DNA from: Urophycis tenuis
Taxonomy: Eukaryota; Chordata; Actinopteri; Gadiformes; Phycidae
Assembly: GCA_036785325.1 (NCBI GenBank)
Contig: JAXIVH010000080.1
Coordinates: forward strand, 386,071 to 450,070
Reading direction: 5' to 3'
DNA: 64,000 nt
The notes beneath the pieces were generated by a model. That model was given only the letters and a program-made list of their open reading frames with translations. It did no database searches and was not told the origin of the DNA. This document shows, in pieces, positions 9,266 through 20,518 of this stretch. Position 1 is the first letter of the stretch. Every line of letters starts with the position of its first letter. Made by a program: the position numbers and the translations under genes.

Positions 9266-10171
9266 TTAGTTGTTTGAAGAGTTAAAAAAACGGTTGGTTA
9301 ACCTAATGGTGACCTTACAGTCTCTGCATTGGTGGCAGGTGGACGCAAGGCAGCTGTAGCAGCTGTTATGGCCTTTGAGGAACTTCTTTCTGTCAAGAAG
9401 CATAGTTCTGAAGCCCCTACATCTTTTCAGTGGGTGTGGCTTGTGATGTATGGGACACTGCCTGTTTACATGTTCAGCTGCAGTTTCATTGTTGTAACTA
9501 CACCTGATGACACATGTCTTGTGCACTGTAACTGATGATCTTGTGTTGTAGTCACCTGCTTTATTTTCCCTTTTGGAGCTCATCGAAGAGAAATGAGTTG
9601 TGGTGAAGCTTGGGTCATTCCGTGCTCTGGCTTCATTCCTCACAAAATCAGAAAAGACAGAGAAGGGTGGGAAAGTAACATTATAGTCATATTTAAACTT
9701 TGAGCCAACCATTGTCCATTTTTCTTGGAGATAAAATGGCAGCTTCTCCACAATGGGACTCCCTCCCCAAGCTGTATCGAGGTAGCTTAATCCAGGTAAG
9801 TAGCCATCTAGCTTTGCAGCTTCTAACTCACTCAGTAAGTTCGAAAGCTCACAGAGCTTGTGAGGTTCTTTACTGGAGAGCTTTGGGAAGTTTTCTATTC
9901 TGGAAAACAGAGATGGTTCTATCGCTTCTGGCGAGCCGTAACATTCGTCGAGCCTAGTCCAGATCCTATTCAAACCAGCAGCTGGGTGACGTATATTGAC
10001 CGTTTTTACCCTCTTAGCATGCTCTGAGGACTCAGGGCCTAGCAACTTGATGAGTAGGTTTGTTTCTCCACTAGCTGTAAGACCAAGGTCTGCAATGGTA
10101 CTCTGAAACATGGCCTTCCAGCTCAGATAACTTTCTGGCTTGTCATCAAACTTAGTTAGACCTCCTGTCAC
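9266..10171 (-). mobile_element. BEL/Pao retrotransposon gag remnant
   Basis: A 300-codon open frame resembles Gag of BEL/Pao LTR retrotransposons. The N-terminal half carries the DUF1759-type segment (YLSWKAMFQSTIADL, then NLLIKLLG and LDECYGSPEAI). The C-terminal part has the Cys/His-rich stretch CPIHHKPHPLKRC followed by SCYSCLAS and CHQCRDC. There is no ATG at its start; the frame enters directly from a large palindrome at 10156-10239. No protease, reverse transcriptase or integrase follows downstream on the - strand, and I could not define LTRs. It is a truncated, inactive copy within mucin intron 1. Confidence 0.8.
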
Positions 10172-10239
10172 CAGCTGACACTTTTCTAGAAACCTGGCAA
10201 GGTTTCTAGAAAAGTGTCAGCTGGTGACAGGAGGTCTAA
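10156..10239. repeat. 84-bp near-perfect hairpin, 40-bp arms, 4-nt loop
   Basis: Arms 10156-10195 and 10200-10239 are exact inverted complements with loop GGCA. The left arm overlaps the 5' end of the BEL/Pao gag frame, so the right arm is an inverted copy of gag sequence. The hairpin cuts the gag frame off from any upstream start. Confidence 0.95.
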
Positions 10240-10246
10240 ACGTGTC

Positions 10247-10267
10247 AATGTTTGCCTGGCAAACATT
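10247..10267. repeat. Second adjacent hairpin, 10-bp arms, 1-nt loop
   Basis: AATGTTTGCC (10247-10256) and GGCAAACATT (10258-10267) are exact inverted complements, eight bases from the 84-bp hairpin. Both centres contain CCTGGCAA, suggesting a related origin. Confidence 0.9.
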
Positions 10268-12173
10268 TTTAACTAAACAAACAAAATTAAACAAAATTAT
10301 ATAACGATATATCCCCTAATATCAATGTTAAACACAGTACTCACTCAAATTGCCACTCAACGGGCTGGAAACAAATGGATGGCATATGATGGACATTAAA
10401 CACACTCTCTCTTATAGAAACATGGAGAAGACTAGTCTCTGTGACGTCACTTCCCTAACTCTATTAAATGAGACTGCCCTAACTGAGAGACTGCGCCCTT
10501 AGAGACCTGGAAGAACATAAATAAAGAAATTGTTCCACACACTTGGAGTCTTTGCATCCAGTTGAAGACGTATCACTGCTTGAGACAAATTGCATTATTG
10601 ACATCCACAATGTTAGTTTAACAAGCAGATATGTCAATATAAACATTGTCATTTAGATGAGATGACAGCATAAAACACATACGTAGGCTGCTGATTCTGT
10701 TACATTGCTCATTGACTGCGCTGGATCATAGGTGGAGTCATAGGGTTCGTGTGTTCTTCAGAAGATGTCACTTTCATCTTCATCATCTGGCCTTGGATGA
10801 ATAGGATTGATGGGTGTAGAAGTAGCAGGCCCCCATGGTACATCTGAAGTACTTGTGGCAACACTCATACTTTTCATGAAGGATTCAGTTTGGGTACTTG
10901 AATTAATGTGAATTAATGTGTATTACTGTGTAATGTGTATTAATGTGTATTACTGTCAAGTTACAAGATATTAATACTACACGGGGCATTCAATGTTTCA
11001 CACAAAACCATAATGGCACAATGGATACAAAAATATTTCAGTGACTGTGATAAGGTGTATGAAGTACCAAGTACAAACTTACAAAAAGAAGACATTCATG
11101 AATATCACTTCTATTTGTAATGCAATTGAATTTTCCAAACATTGACGAGCACATAATAACCTGTATAATTAGAAAAAGAGTTCTAGAAAATAACACATAA
11201 CATAACATAACACAACATAAATTGAAATAAGACTCATGTTTTGACTGTGTAGCCGGACATGAAAGGCTAGGTGGGTCTGTTTGGGTGCTGGTATGAATGG
11301 GGGGTGCCACCAATGTCTGAGATGTGCTCTGGAAGACATACAAAACACTTAATAAACAGCAAGTAAGAAAAAAGAAACATTAATACATAAAAGGCAAATG
11401 TATTAATGGCAAGAAGCATTCATTTATAGGATTAGGTGTAGGTAAAAACAGATGACAGACACTGAAATGTAAATAATTGAGCTCTAGTGATAGCAACTTG
11501 ATTATTCTTGATTTTCCCTCTTTAGACTAGAACAATGCCTGTGCACTATAAGGCTAAGTTGAACATAAGATATTGTTGCTAATATTATAATTTGTGGGTT
11601 GACGCTTATCTCAGGTTAGAAGATTATTGTTAACAAGTTAAATCTTGTCAACAAGCTAAATCTCTGGGTATAGCAGCTAGTGTGGTCATATGAGCGTGAT
11701 AGCCTTGCTTGTGCCCATTTCATGCATGTTAACGTGGAGAATATGAACATGCTATTTTGTAACAAAAACCTTAGGAGGAAAAGTTTATTTTTTACTTACA
11801 GACTGTGAGATGCTGGTCAATCGTTGTGATGGTACAGATCCAGGTTTTAACAAAAACGTTGAAGCAAAAGCACTACTGTAGGCACGGACGTTTGAAAGTC
11901 AGTGTGGTCAAAATGATTAGAACACAGAACTAACTGTGAGTTGTACTTCCCTGGTGGTGTGCCAAAGATAAATTACATCCATTTCTTCCTAAACACTTCG
12001 TTCTTGGACAAGGCATGCAACATTGATGTTTTATTGCCACTAATAACACAGGCATGAACCTTATCTGCCATGTTAACAACTTGCTGTTAGCTACTACCTG
12101 CCGAGACAGGCTCTGCCATCTGCTGGCCACAGAATCAATACTGTCTTCCTGCAGGCGGGCGCTAGCCAAGGTG
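10268..12173. other. Mucin intron 1; no recognised gene
   Basis: AT-rich intronic sequence without a supported exon. Low-complexity stretches include an AATGTGTATTA-type short tandem array at about 10905-10955 and an ACATA-type array at about 11190-11225. An AATAAA followed by CACTTGGAGTC near 10520 might be part of an LTR of the BEL/Pao copy, but I could not pair it with a second LTR. Confidence 0.4.
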
Positions 12174-12181
12174 GGGTAGGC

Positions 12182-13724
12182 CAGTGTTTCTCAACCTTTT
12201 TTCAGTCGTGGCACCCTTTACATGAATGAAAAATCTCAAGGCACCCCAAACTTTTTTTTTTTAATGTAAATTATGATAATGGAAATAAAGAAATGTTGTG
12301 GAATTAAATGTCATTCCAGCTCTGTAAAACAAGTTAATGACTCATTCATTACATCAAAACAAACTTGATTTTTTCCCCCCAAAAAAAGATGGGCCTAGTA
12401 AAGATAGACAACACAAATAATTGTTCACTAAATTACACTACACTTATATCATTAGAATACACAGTCTTGAAGACCAACAAAATGCATAACGCATATAGCA
12501 TCATAGGCTACTACAACTACAGACACACACACCCACACACACACATACACAGGAGTGTGACTTAATCTCAGTAAGAGACTTGGGCCTGGGAGGATGCACA
12601 CAATCGCTCTATTCTCGCAGGAATGGATCACAGACACACACGTAGCTCCTGGTCCACAGCTCTAAGGCGCTCTCTGTACCTGTTCTTGATGCAAGTTAAG
12701 CTCGAAAAGCTCAGTTCACACAAATATGTCGTGGCAAAGGGTAGCAGTATGTCAACTTCGGCGTTAGAAAACTATTTTCTCTGTGTGGCCTCCATTTACT
12801 CAACTGCATGATAAAGCTAGAAGAAAGATTACAAAATGATGCATTCTAGGGCAGCTCGATTATGTCAAAAATGATAATCACGATTATTTTGATTGATATT
12901 GTAATTGCGATTATTAAAGACGATTATTCATTGATTTAAAAAAAAAAAATCAAAAAATGTTTTTGATGGTGCGACTCAAACATAGGTCCGTTGTGGTGCA
13001 AAATATAATATATAATTGACACTTCTCTTGCAACTTTTCCGCGACATTCGTCATAAAGGGCAGGCAGCGCAATTCTACTGAAATGGTGACGTGGTGGTAA
13101 CACATACCGCTTGTCCAATGTGTTTATCAGTTTATTGAACGCCGGGTCGCTAACGGTGCTGATAGGGCACATGTCTTTGGCAATCATGTATGCGATTGCA
13201 TCTGTTATTTCTTTGTGCCTGCGGGAGCTGGCTGGATATGGGGTGGCATTGTATAGGGTCTCCTTAATTGAGGACTGTGTTGCGGTGGCAGGAGTGGAGG
13301 AGCTTTTCATTTTTTCCTTCATTGCTTGGTCATGTATTACTCTGTGTGCGGACTTTTAAGTGGTTAAATAGATTGGTCGTATTCGCTTGAGGTGCAGACA
13401 CGGTCGCGTGACATATCTTGCAAGTTTTCAGGCGGGGGCGGGGCGCAGCGGAGTGCGCAGGTGGAGAAAGAAGGGTTCGCTCCATTTACCACACAAAACA
13501 CGGCAGGTGGCAGAATGATCGTTTTATTACGATTATCTTGATTTAATGATCGAGGGAAGCCAAAATCGTAATCGAAATCTAAATTCAATTAATCGCCCAG
13601 CCCTAATGCATTCATTTATTTCAATTTCATTTTATTAGCCTAGTGTTAGCCACGTTTCTACGGCACCCCTGAGGATGTCAGACGGCACCCCAGGGTGCCG
13701 CGGCACCCCGGTTGAGAAACACTG
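12182..13724. mobile_element. hAT (Charlie-like) DNA transposon, interrupted
   Basis: Terminal inverted repeats start cagtgtttctcaacc at 12182 and end in its complement at 13724. The element is flanked by a perfect 8-bp target-site duplication, GGGTAGGC (12174-12181 and 13725-13732), diagnostic of hAT. GGCACCCC-type motifs recur near both ends. A 759-bp second hAT is inserted at 12847-13605, leaving about 780 bp of host element with no transposase frame, so this was already a non-autonomous copy. Confidence 0.92.
12847..13605 (-). mobile_element. hAT element with BED/transposase remnant, nested
   Basis: The ends TAGGGC and GCCCTA with similar subterminal sequence (GATTA and TAATC) are flanked by a perfect 8-bp duplication ATGCATTC (12839-12846 and 13606-13613). 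On the - strand a broken frame carries the end of a BED zinc finger (NLFNHLK, near 13370). Then comes the start of a ZBED-type hAT transposase: ITDAIAYMIAKDM, FNKLINTLDKRYVLPPR and ALPALYDECR. The RNase H-like catalytic region is missing and a stop separates the finger from the rest. It is an inactive, internally deleted copy that inserted after its host hAT. Confidence 0.92.
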
Positions 13725-13732
13725 GGGTAGGC

Positions 13733-14047
13733 CATGAATACTAATTTACGAAAGAACATCACTTCATAAGGCTTTTCTGACTCCCTCGTTTATCTGTCTA
13801 TTCTTTTACATTGGCTAATGCATGCAATGGGGGTAGAAAAACATTTTCACGTGCAAGCATGCATATTCAACTCGGAGTAGCCTATCGTATGTCATACGAG
13901 CAAGTACTTAACGGCTTTTGGCAGAAGCAGACCTTTAACAGACAAACTGTAAGTGACTAGATACCTTTCTCAGATTACTTTATATGCAGTCTTAGCTCCA
14001 CCCAGCAATCAAGGCTATTGTTTACATCTGAGAGGCTGAAATTTAGA
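13733..14047. other. Mucin intron 1 spacer; no gene
   Basis: About 315 bp of unclassified sequence between a hAT and a MITE. Nothing recognised. Confidence 0.5.
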
Positions 14048-14399
14048 ACGTTTACATGTAGCAAGAAATTCGAATTTCTGATCAGATCAGATAATGACAT
14101 GCGTAAGACCGGATCACTTGTCCGAGTACACATGCCGTTCAGAGAATCGGATTAACAGCCGGAGCATGGCTGACTCCGGACGCTATGTTGCGCTGCGCAT
14201 GCGCAGAATGCAAAATCCCATTCAGATCCGATTGCTGAGTATACATGCCGTTAAAAGCCCTCTATGAACGAATTATCTAGGTGTTATCTGATTTTGAGAT
14301 GTCCGAAGTAGGTCGGATTAAGGTGTTTACATGCACTTTAAAAGTCCGAACAATGTCTTATACGATTAGAAATTCGAATTTCTTGCTGCATGTAAACGT
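14048..14399. mobile_element. MITE, 352 bp, with long terminal inverted repeats
   Basis: The terminal inverted repeats extend about 36 bp, beginning ACGTTTACATG and including AAGAAATTCGAATTTCT, with two mismatches between the ends. The self-complementary GAAATTCGAATTTC lies inside each repeat, so each end can form its own hairpin. The interior contains further TTTACATGCA and GGTCGGATTA motifs. There is no coding capacity and the target duplication is not resolved. Confidence 0.82.
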
Positions 14400-15206
14400 A
14401 CTGACTGACTGGTTCAAAGCTTGAGCGGCCACTCGCAGTCCTATTGGTCAACAGCAACGACAGCAGCATTAGCAACAGGAACAACAGCAGAGAGTGACTG
14501 CTAACTGTATGAGTGAGCTCTACCAACTGAATGGCTACAACACAAGTTCTAATTCCTTACGTACTCACCAACAGCAACTATCATGTGACTCCTTCTTTAA
14601 CAGTAATATTTACGAGGAATTAGGAATATAGATAATTATCTGTGTGTGTGTGTGTTTGTGTGTGTGTCAGGGGCATAGCCAGAAATTTTAATTAAGGTGC
14701 GCCTGTGAGATTTTGGGTGGCCTCAACCCAGTGAAAATTAATTATTAATTAATTAATTATTCTCGCCAAGGGTGCGTGTTGCATGGAACTTAGTCTGTCA
14801 GTGGCCAGAGTCCGTGTCTTTATTATCACGTCTTCCGCTCGTTAACGATATGGTTGTAGAAACGTACGGCTTTATGTAACATTGTGTCAATTGCGAACTG
14901 AATATTTTAGGTGTGCCAGGGTCACGTTTGGGTGGCCCAGGCACACCCTGCCACACCCGAGTGTTATTCGTTTGTTTAGTTTTTAGATAAACAAATCTCA
15001 AGGCTGATTGATGACTTTATGAAGCTGCTTTATTGCATTCCAGTCAAAGTTTGACTGATGTTAAAGAAGCTGCAGATATAGATATACACATAAAGACACA
15101 CTTCTAGCTAATACGCTGACAACTTTGACAATTTACTGATGGATTGATTCAATGTAAAAATGTTTGTAGATTAAGCTCTCAAACCAAATAGTTAAACCAT
15201 AACTAT
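14400..15206. other. Mucin intron 1; no recognised gene
   Basis: Contains a short (TG)n tract at about 14641-14668 and an ATTAATTA run at about 14737-14760. The 14670-14960 part has GGTGGCC and CCAGGCACACCC motifs that may belong to an old repeat I do not recognise. Confidence 0.4.
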
Positions 15207-15419
15207 GTGCTAGTTAACAATCTGCTGGCGTGCCCAACAAGCTGTGGATTATCCACTTCAGTATCCAGGACGCATTTTCCCTGCGTCACCCCAGGTATGT
15301 GCATCGGGGTTCCCGACGTAACTTTGCTTACTCGGATCACCCCATTCCATCTGCAGTGTCTGTCTGGCACTCTCTCGCACGGCGACAACGTCACCATCGT
15401 CATCACAACAAACCACAAG

Positions 15420-16553
15420 CAGTGTTGGGAAGGATACTTTTAAAATGTATCCAGTTACACAATACAGAATACATGCCCAAAAGTGGAATTTGTTACGTAT
15501 TCAGTTACAGTAGTAGGTGTAGGAATGAGGCATCAAATCCTGCTTACTAAACAGGCCTATTCTGGTGTGTTCTTGTTCCAATTTGAATGTTAGGCCCTGT
15601 CTTCCTGAAAGTGCACTATATTTTAATTTGCTGTGGAGGAACAAAGACTAGGGTAAGGGTATGTTTATGCAAAAGATATTTTCTCTTAGAAGATTTTTTT
15701 TTATTATTTTCTCTTTTCAGTTTATTTACTCAGTTGTTAATAGTGGGAAAATAGACATAAACATAGACATAACATAAAATATTCTGTACAGAATTTGCTA
15801 TTACATCTAACATAAAATTTCTTTTCACTAAGCTAAGAGCTAGGAGCTAAGAGCATAGGTGTTGCCTATAAAATCACCTTAAAATAAGAATCACCAGAAG
15901 GAAACCTGCATTTTCCCATACCCTTTTCCTGATGTAACAGGATAAAAACATAAAAGGATGATATGAAACATTTGCACGTCAACTAAGCAGGTAGATACAA
16001 CTATGAAATAGCAAGGTGACCAATAAAACTACAGCAGAGGATTATTCCTGGCTAATTAAAAAAAATTACTTGCTTTATGATGCTTCTTCAGGTTGGAGGT
16101 GGAGCCTTTGGACGCTGAAAGGAAGTTGGTTGCTGGCAAGCAGAGGTTGCACTGCACAGTTATATTCCTTTCTCCCTTCTCTTTCTTTAATGTGAAATGA
16201 TGTTTGAATTTCCAAGATAGAAACGCATTCCTGCCCTGAATCTGTTGTGCCTTTTCTGGCTCCAGCTCTACGTCCTCTAGCTCCTGCTGCTCCTCTTCCG
16301 ACTCCATTGTGAATGATCACGCAAATAGCACTAGATCAGTTTTTTTCGTTTTCATATCAGGGCTTCTTAGAAATGCATGGGGTTGCCTTAATTTATTTGG
16401 AGAGTGAATAATCGTCATTTAATCCATTGATTTCAACAACGTAGCTGTACTTCTAAATACCAACTATTTAAATTGTAACTGTAACGAATTACAGTTACTT
16501 ATAATTTGTATTCTGAATACGTAATGCTTGTATTCCGTTAGTCCCCAACACTG
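15420..16553 (-). mobile_element. hAT element with BED finger, inserted in LINE A
   Basis: Ends CAGTGTTGGG and CCCCAACACTG define a 1134-bp element. Flanks ACCACAAG and ACCACAGT agree at 6 of 8 positions, a decayed 8-bp target duplication. Subterminal TGTAACTGTAAC and GTATTC motifs recur at both ends. On the - strand (16056-16307) an ATG frame carries an acidic start and a BED-type finger (WKFKHHFTL, QCNLCLP, STSNLKKHH). The catalytic transposase region is absent, so it is non-autonomous. Confidence 0.85.
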
Positions 16554-17216
16554 ACCACAGTGCGCACTGGCAAGCTGAGGCCACTAGTTGGTGCCCTCAG
16601 TGTTATTCCTCCCACACTGACTGCATCTCTGCCAATAAACAACACTGCAACATTCATGCTGCTGAATACTCGCTCCCCAAATAATAAAGCATCACTCATC
16701 CATGACATCATCACTGACAGGAAAGTGGACTTTCTATGTCTAACCAAGACATGGCAAAATCAACAGGACTTCCGGTCTCTCAATCAAGCCACACCCCCAG
16801 GCTATCAGTACATACAGAAGCCTCGCTCCATGGGCCGGGGTGGTGGGCTGGCTGTCGTGCATCACGCTGACATCCTGGTGAAACAACGTCCTGTACTCAA
16901 TGTTACCTCATTTGAGTGAATTGCTTTCACACTGGCTGGGTCTACACAGCTCCAGGTGGTACTTGTCTACTGCCCCCCCCAAAAGCCTCCAATACCTTCC
17001 TGTCAGAGCAATCTGAGCTCATCACCTCTGTCTGCTCCATGTCTCCAGCTGGGTGATTTCAACATTCACGTGGATTCCAGCAGCTGCTCGTTTGCTGCTG
17101 AATTCCTGTCACTTCTGGAGTGTTTTAACATCATGCACCACATTCAAGGTCCCACCCACGCCAAAGGTAACACTCTGGACTTGGTGTGCTCCACTGGCAC
17201 AGCATCCTCCCATCTG

Positions 17217-17298
17217 CAGAGCCTGGACCTAGCTGTATCGGACCACCATTCTATCCACAGAGCCTGGACCTAGCTGTATCGGACCACCATTCTATCCA
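17217..17298 (+). repeat. 41-bp tandem duplication in the LINE A endonuclease
   Basis: The segment starting CAGAGCCTGGACC at 17217 is repeated exactly at 17258. Because 41 is not a multiple of three, it shifts the frame across the SDHHSI endonuclease motif, ending that open frame at 17273. Confidence 0.95.
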
Positions 17299-17309
17299 CT
17301 TCACTCTCA

Positions 17310-17989
17310 GGGCCTCATTTACTAACAGAATTGCGCCCATTTCTAGCGTAATTTGCGGGTAAAATAGGCGTAAAAACATGGAACCGTATTTACTAACGTG
17401 GCGCAACGGGGTAAATGCGCAAATAGCCTGCCTCTGAAGAGGCGATAGGCAAGTTGCGCATCCCGCCTCATACATATGCATAAATGGGAGTGTATCAGGG
17501 GAAGTGGGAGTGAATCGCAAAGAGCTGGGAGGTAACGTGTTAAGTGCGCCTTATTATGTCTTGCGTGGAATTTACTAAGATTGCCTGAGAAGTGCACGAC
17601 TCTAATCAGAGCGCAAATCTCCGCCTCATAAAAGCAGGTGTAAACCAGGAAGCGGGTTTTGCTTGAGCCTGTAAACAAGGACATGGCAAACCAAACTCTG
17701 CAAAATCTGGATGTTGGCCGACACTTCATGTACCAATAGCTCCACTTCCTGGTCGCTGAACTTTTTTTTTCTTTTTCTTGGATCGTCCATGGTTACGCAA
17801 ACACGCAGACCCATTCTCCCTTCTTTTAACGGTGCACTAATTACACTAGGGCGGAGTATGGCGCTGATTGCCTGATGAAGTACGGGTTTGATAAATACAA
17901 CGTAAAGTGCGGTGACGAATGCTGCGCAAATAACGGCTCGGCGCTGGCGCAGATTACGCTGCGGTCGCAAATGTTAGTAAATGAGGCCC
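17310..17989 (-). mobile_element. PIF/Harbinger element, 680 bp, inserted in LINE A
   Basis: Terminal inverted repeats GGGCCTCATTTACTAACA and TGTTAGTAAATGAGGCCC are flanked by the 3-bp duplication TCA (17307-17309, 17990-17992). On the - strand, MDDPRKRKKKFSDQEVELLV resembles the start of the Myb/SANT-like DNA-binding protein that accompanies Harbinger transposases. The rest of that protein and the DDE transposase are missing. A 3-bp duplication fits PIF/Harbinger, although TCA differs from the usual TWA target. Confidence 0.87.
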
Positions 17990-18183
17990 TCACTGTTCCC
18001 CTGCCTATATGTGTCCTGCCTAGTGCCCAAATTGTACCATCACATTCAGGAACATCAAATCAGTGTGTGCACCAGCCCTAAAAAACATGATAGCAACCCA
18101 TATAGCCCCTGATCCCCCTAACACTACAGTGGATGGCCTGGTGGCAAACTACAATGCTGCCCTATCCCTAAGCCTTGACTCTT

Positions 18184-18184
<1 letters not shown>

Positions 18185-18215
<31 letters not shown>
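18185..18215 (+). repeat. (C)31 homopolymer
   Basis: Thirty-one consecutive C inside LINE A coding sequence. It encodes poly-Pro in one frame. Length may be unreliable in the assembly. Confidence 0.95.
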
Positions 18216-18217
<2 letters not shown>

Positions 18218-19025
18218 AAAACCCGAACTGTCCATGAGGCCGGCCTTTAAAGACCACGTGAGGTCCTATAAAGAAGCTCTCACCCGGACCAAGACACATT
18301 ATTATTCCAACCTGATTTGTAACCACCAAAATCACCCAGACTGCTGTTCTCCACCAGCAAATGGCTATTATACCGCCCAGATGCCCCCCTCACTACTGGT
18401 GACCCCAACCTCTGCTCCAGGTTCCAGGACTTCTTCCAGGCCGAAATTGATTCTATTCACCAGCAGCTCCTGGCACCTGCACGCCCCCCTCCCCCCACAC
18501 CTCCGTCTAAGGGCGTTGATCTCTCCACTCCATGCCTGCCTCTGTGTTGCCTCTCCGCCTTCTCCCCTGTGGATGGTCCTCAAGTCACTAAGCTAGTCAC
18601 TAAAGCCACAGCCTCCACCTGTTTTCTGGACCCCATGCCCACCACCTTGGTCAAGGCATGCCTACCCACCCTGTGCCCCATCACGGTGGACATCATCAAT
18701 TCCTCCCTGGAATCTGGCATGGTACCCTCCAGTTTCAAGTTGGCTGCAGTAACCCCCATCCTCAAAAAGCCAGGTTTGGACCCAAATGACCTCACCAACT
18801 ACCGGCCGATCTCCAACCTTCCTTTTCTCAGCAAGATAGAAACAGACAGACAGACAGAAAGAGCAGTTGGCGCCCAACTCCACAAACACATGTCCAGCCA
18901 TGAGCTCTATGAACCCCTTCAATCTGGTTTCAGAGCTCACCACAGCACATTGCTTGCCCTCATCAAAATCACCAATGACCTCATTGCTGCTGACTCAGCA
19001 GTGTCAGTGTCAGTATCCTCATCCT

Positions 19026-19634
19026 CCATCCTTCCACATGACCCCCCTCTTCCAAGACCTCCACTGGCTTACTGTAGTGGCTCACATCAAATTCAAGACA
19101 ATGCTACAAAGCCGTCAATGGAACTGCCCCTAGCTACCTCCAAACATTAGTGAAACACCACGCCCCTGCTTGAGCACTCCGCTCAACTACCTCAGCTGGT
19201 CAACTGGTACCGCCATCACTAAAAGAAGGAAATGGTCGGATGGCGAAATCTCAACTCTTCTCCGTTTTGGCACCGCAGTGGTGGAACGAGCTCCCTGCCT
19301 ATGTCAAGACAGCAGATTAACTCCCCATCTTCCGGAAGAGACTCAAGACCCACTTGTTCAGAGTTCAACTGAACCCTGCCTAATCCTACCCTCATAATTT
19401 TATTTTTTGTACGTCTTGGCACTTTAATTGCTCTTTGTAATTCGGCACTTTGATTAACTAGCATTGGTTAATCTAGCAATTGAAATGCTTGAAACTTGTT
19501 CTGGTGACTATTATATAAAATACTAATATATATTAGCAGCAATGACATGTTTCACCTTCTTATGACAAATGTACTCTTTGTAAGTCGCTTTGGATAAAAG
19601 CGTCTGCTAAAAGCCCTACTAAATGAAAATGTAA
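19026..19634 (+). mobile_element. 5'-truncated L2-like LINE 3' end inserted in LINE A
   Basis: LINE A's reverse transcriptase reading breaks near 19026 and resumes near 19635. The inserted piece encodes a typical LINE C-terminus (LFQDLHWLTVVAHIKFKTML, then FSVLAPQWWNELPAYVK and FRKRLKTHLF in degraded frames). It is followed by a 3' UTR ending in GTCGCTTTGGATAAAAGCG, TCTGCTAAA and an AAATGTAAATG-type tail, the classic tail of fish L2-like LINEs and their SINE partners. The 5' truncation point is approximate. Confidence 0.8.
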
Positions 19635-20518
19635 ATGGTCCTCTCCGCATCCTTCAACACTGTCTCCCACTCCATTCTCCTCAACCGCCTGTTGGGATAT
19701 CTACGCCTCACTGGTGCAGCTCTCCCCTGGTTCCAGTAGTATCTCTTCAACAGGAAGCAGTTTGTCAGTGTCAGAGGCTCCAATTCCACCCTGGCAACAG
19801 TCAACCAGGCGTGCCCCAAGGCTCTGTGCTTGGACTCCTCCTCTCCACCATCTACATGCTCCCCCTTGGTCAGATCATCCACCACCATGGTCTGAGCTTT
19901 CACTGCTATGCTGACGACACCCAGCTTTATCTAAGCACCAAACCATCCACTCAGCTCCTCCCACAGTCCCTTGTCAACTTCCAAGGCGCTGCTCCAGAAG
20001 GTTAGAATTCGTCTTTTGGACATCGTTGGCTGCTCCATCCACTCATCCTCAGAAGTCCACAACCTGGGTGTTAACCTGGACTCCTCCCTCTCATTCCAGT
20101 CACATGAAATCCCTCACCAAATCTGTCTTCTACCGCCCCCAAAACACCTCCAGGCTCAGACCATCACTCTGAATCTGTGGCAGAGACCTGCCTCCATGTC
20201 TTCATCACCTCCCGGCTGGATTATTGCAATAGAGTTCTGTTTGGGGTGCCCAGCAAAGCCCTGGACAGGCTCCAGGAAGTACAGAACTCAGCTGCCAGGG
20301 TTCTCACCCACACCAAGCCCTGGCAGCACATAACCCCCTCCCTAATCAACCTTCACTGGCTTCCGGTCAAGTCCTGCATCACCTAAAAGATCCTCCTCCT
20401 CACCTATAAATCCCTCCATCACCTTGCACCTCAGTACCTGACCGACCTCCTCCCCCCCTATACTCCATCCCGGAATCTGTGGTCCTCTTCTGACACCGGC
20501 CTGCTCACCGCACTCTAG

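Larger units (their letters stand above)
15207..20518 (+). mobile_element. Degraded L2/CR1-type LINE (LINE A), host to three insertions
   Basis: A + strand LINE is recognisable in pieces. An apurinic-type endonuclease domain spans 16640-17300 (NTRSPNNKASLIHDIITDRK, FLCLTKTW, GRGGGLAV, LGDFNIH, SDHHSI), with one in-frame TGA near 16918. The reverse transcriptase spans 18570-20390 (LKKPGLDPNDLTNYRPISNL, LQSGFRAHHST, then after an interruption PQGSVLG and the catalytic YADDTQLYL, then FITSRLDYCN and LQEVQNSAARVL). Frameshifts and stops are frequent. It is split by a hAT (15420-16553), a Harbinger element (17310-17989) and an L2 3' fragment (about 19026-19634). The 5' border is uncertain. The 3' end is cut by the - strand LINE at 20519. 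Confidence 0.85.

Noticed and set aside
9266..10171. Host zinc-finger gene on the - strand
   Set aside because: The order of the DUF1759-like region and the Cys/His stretch is that of BEL/Pao Gag. The frame lacks an ATG and is cut by a palindrome.
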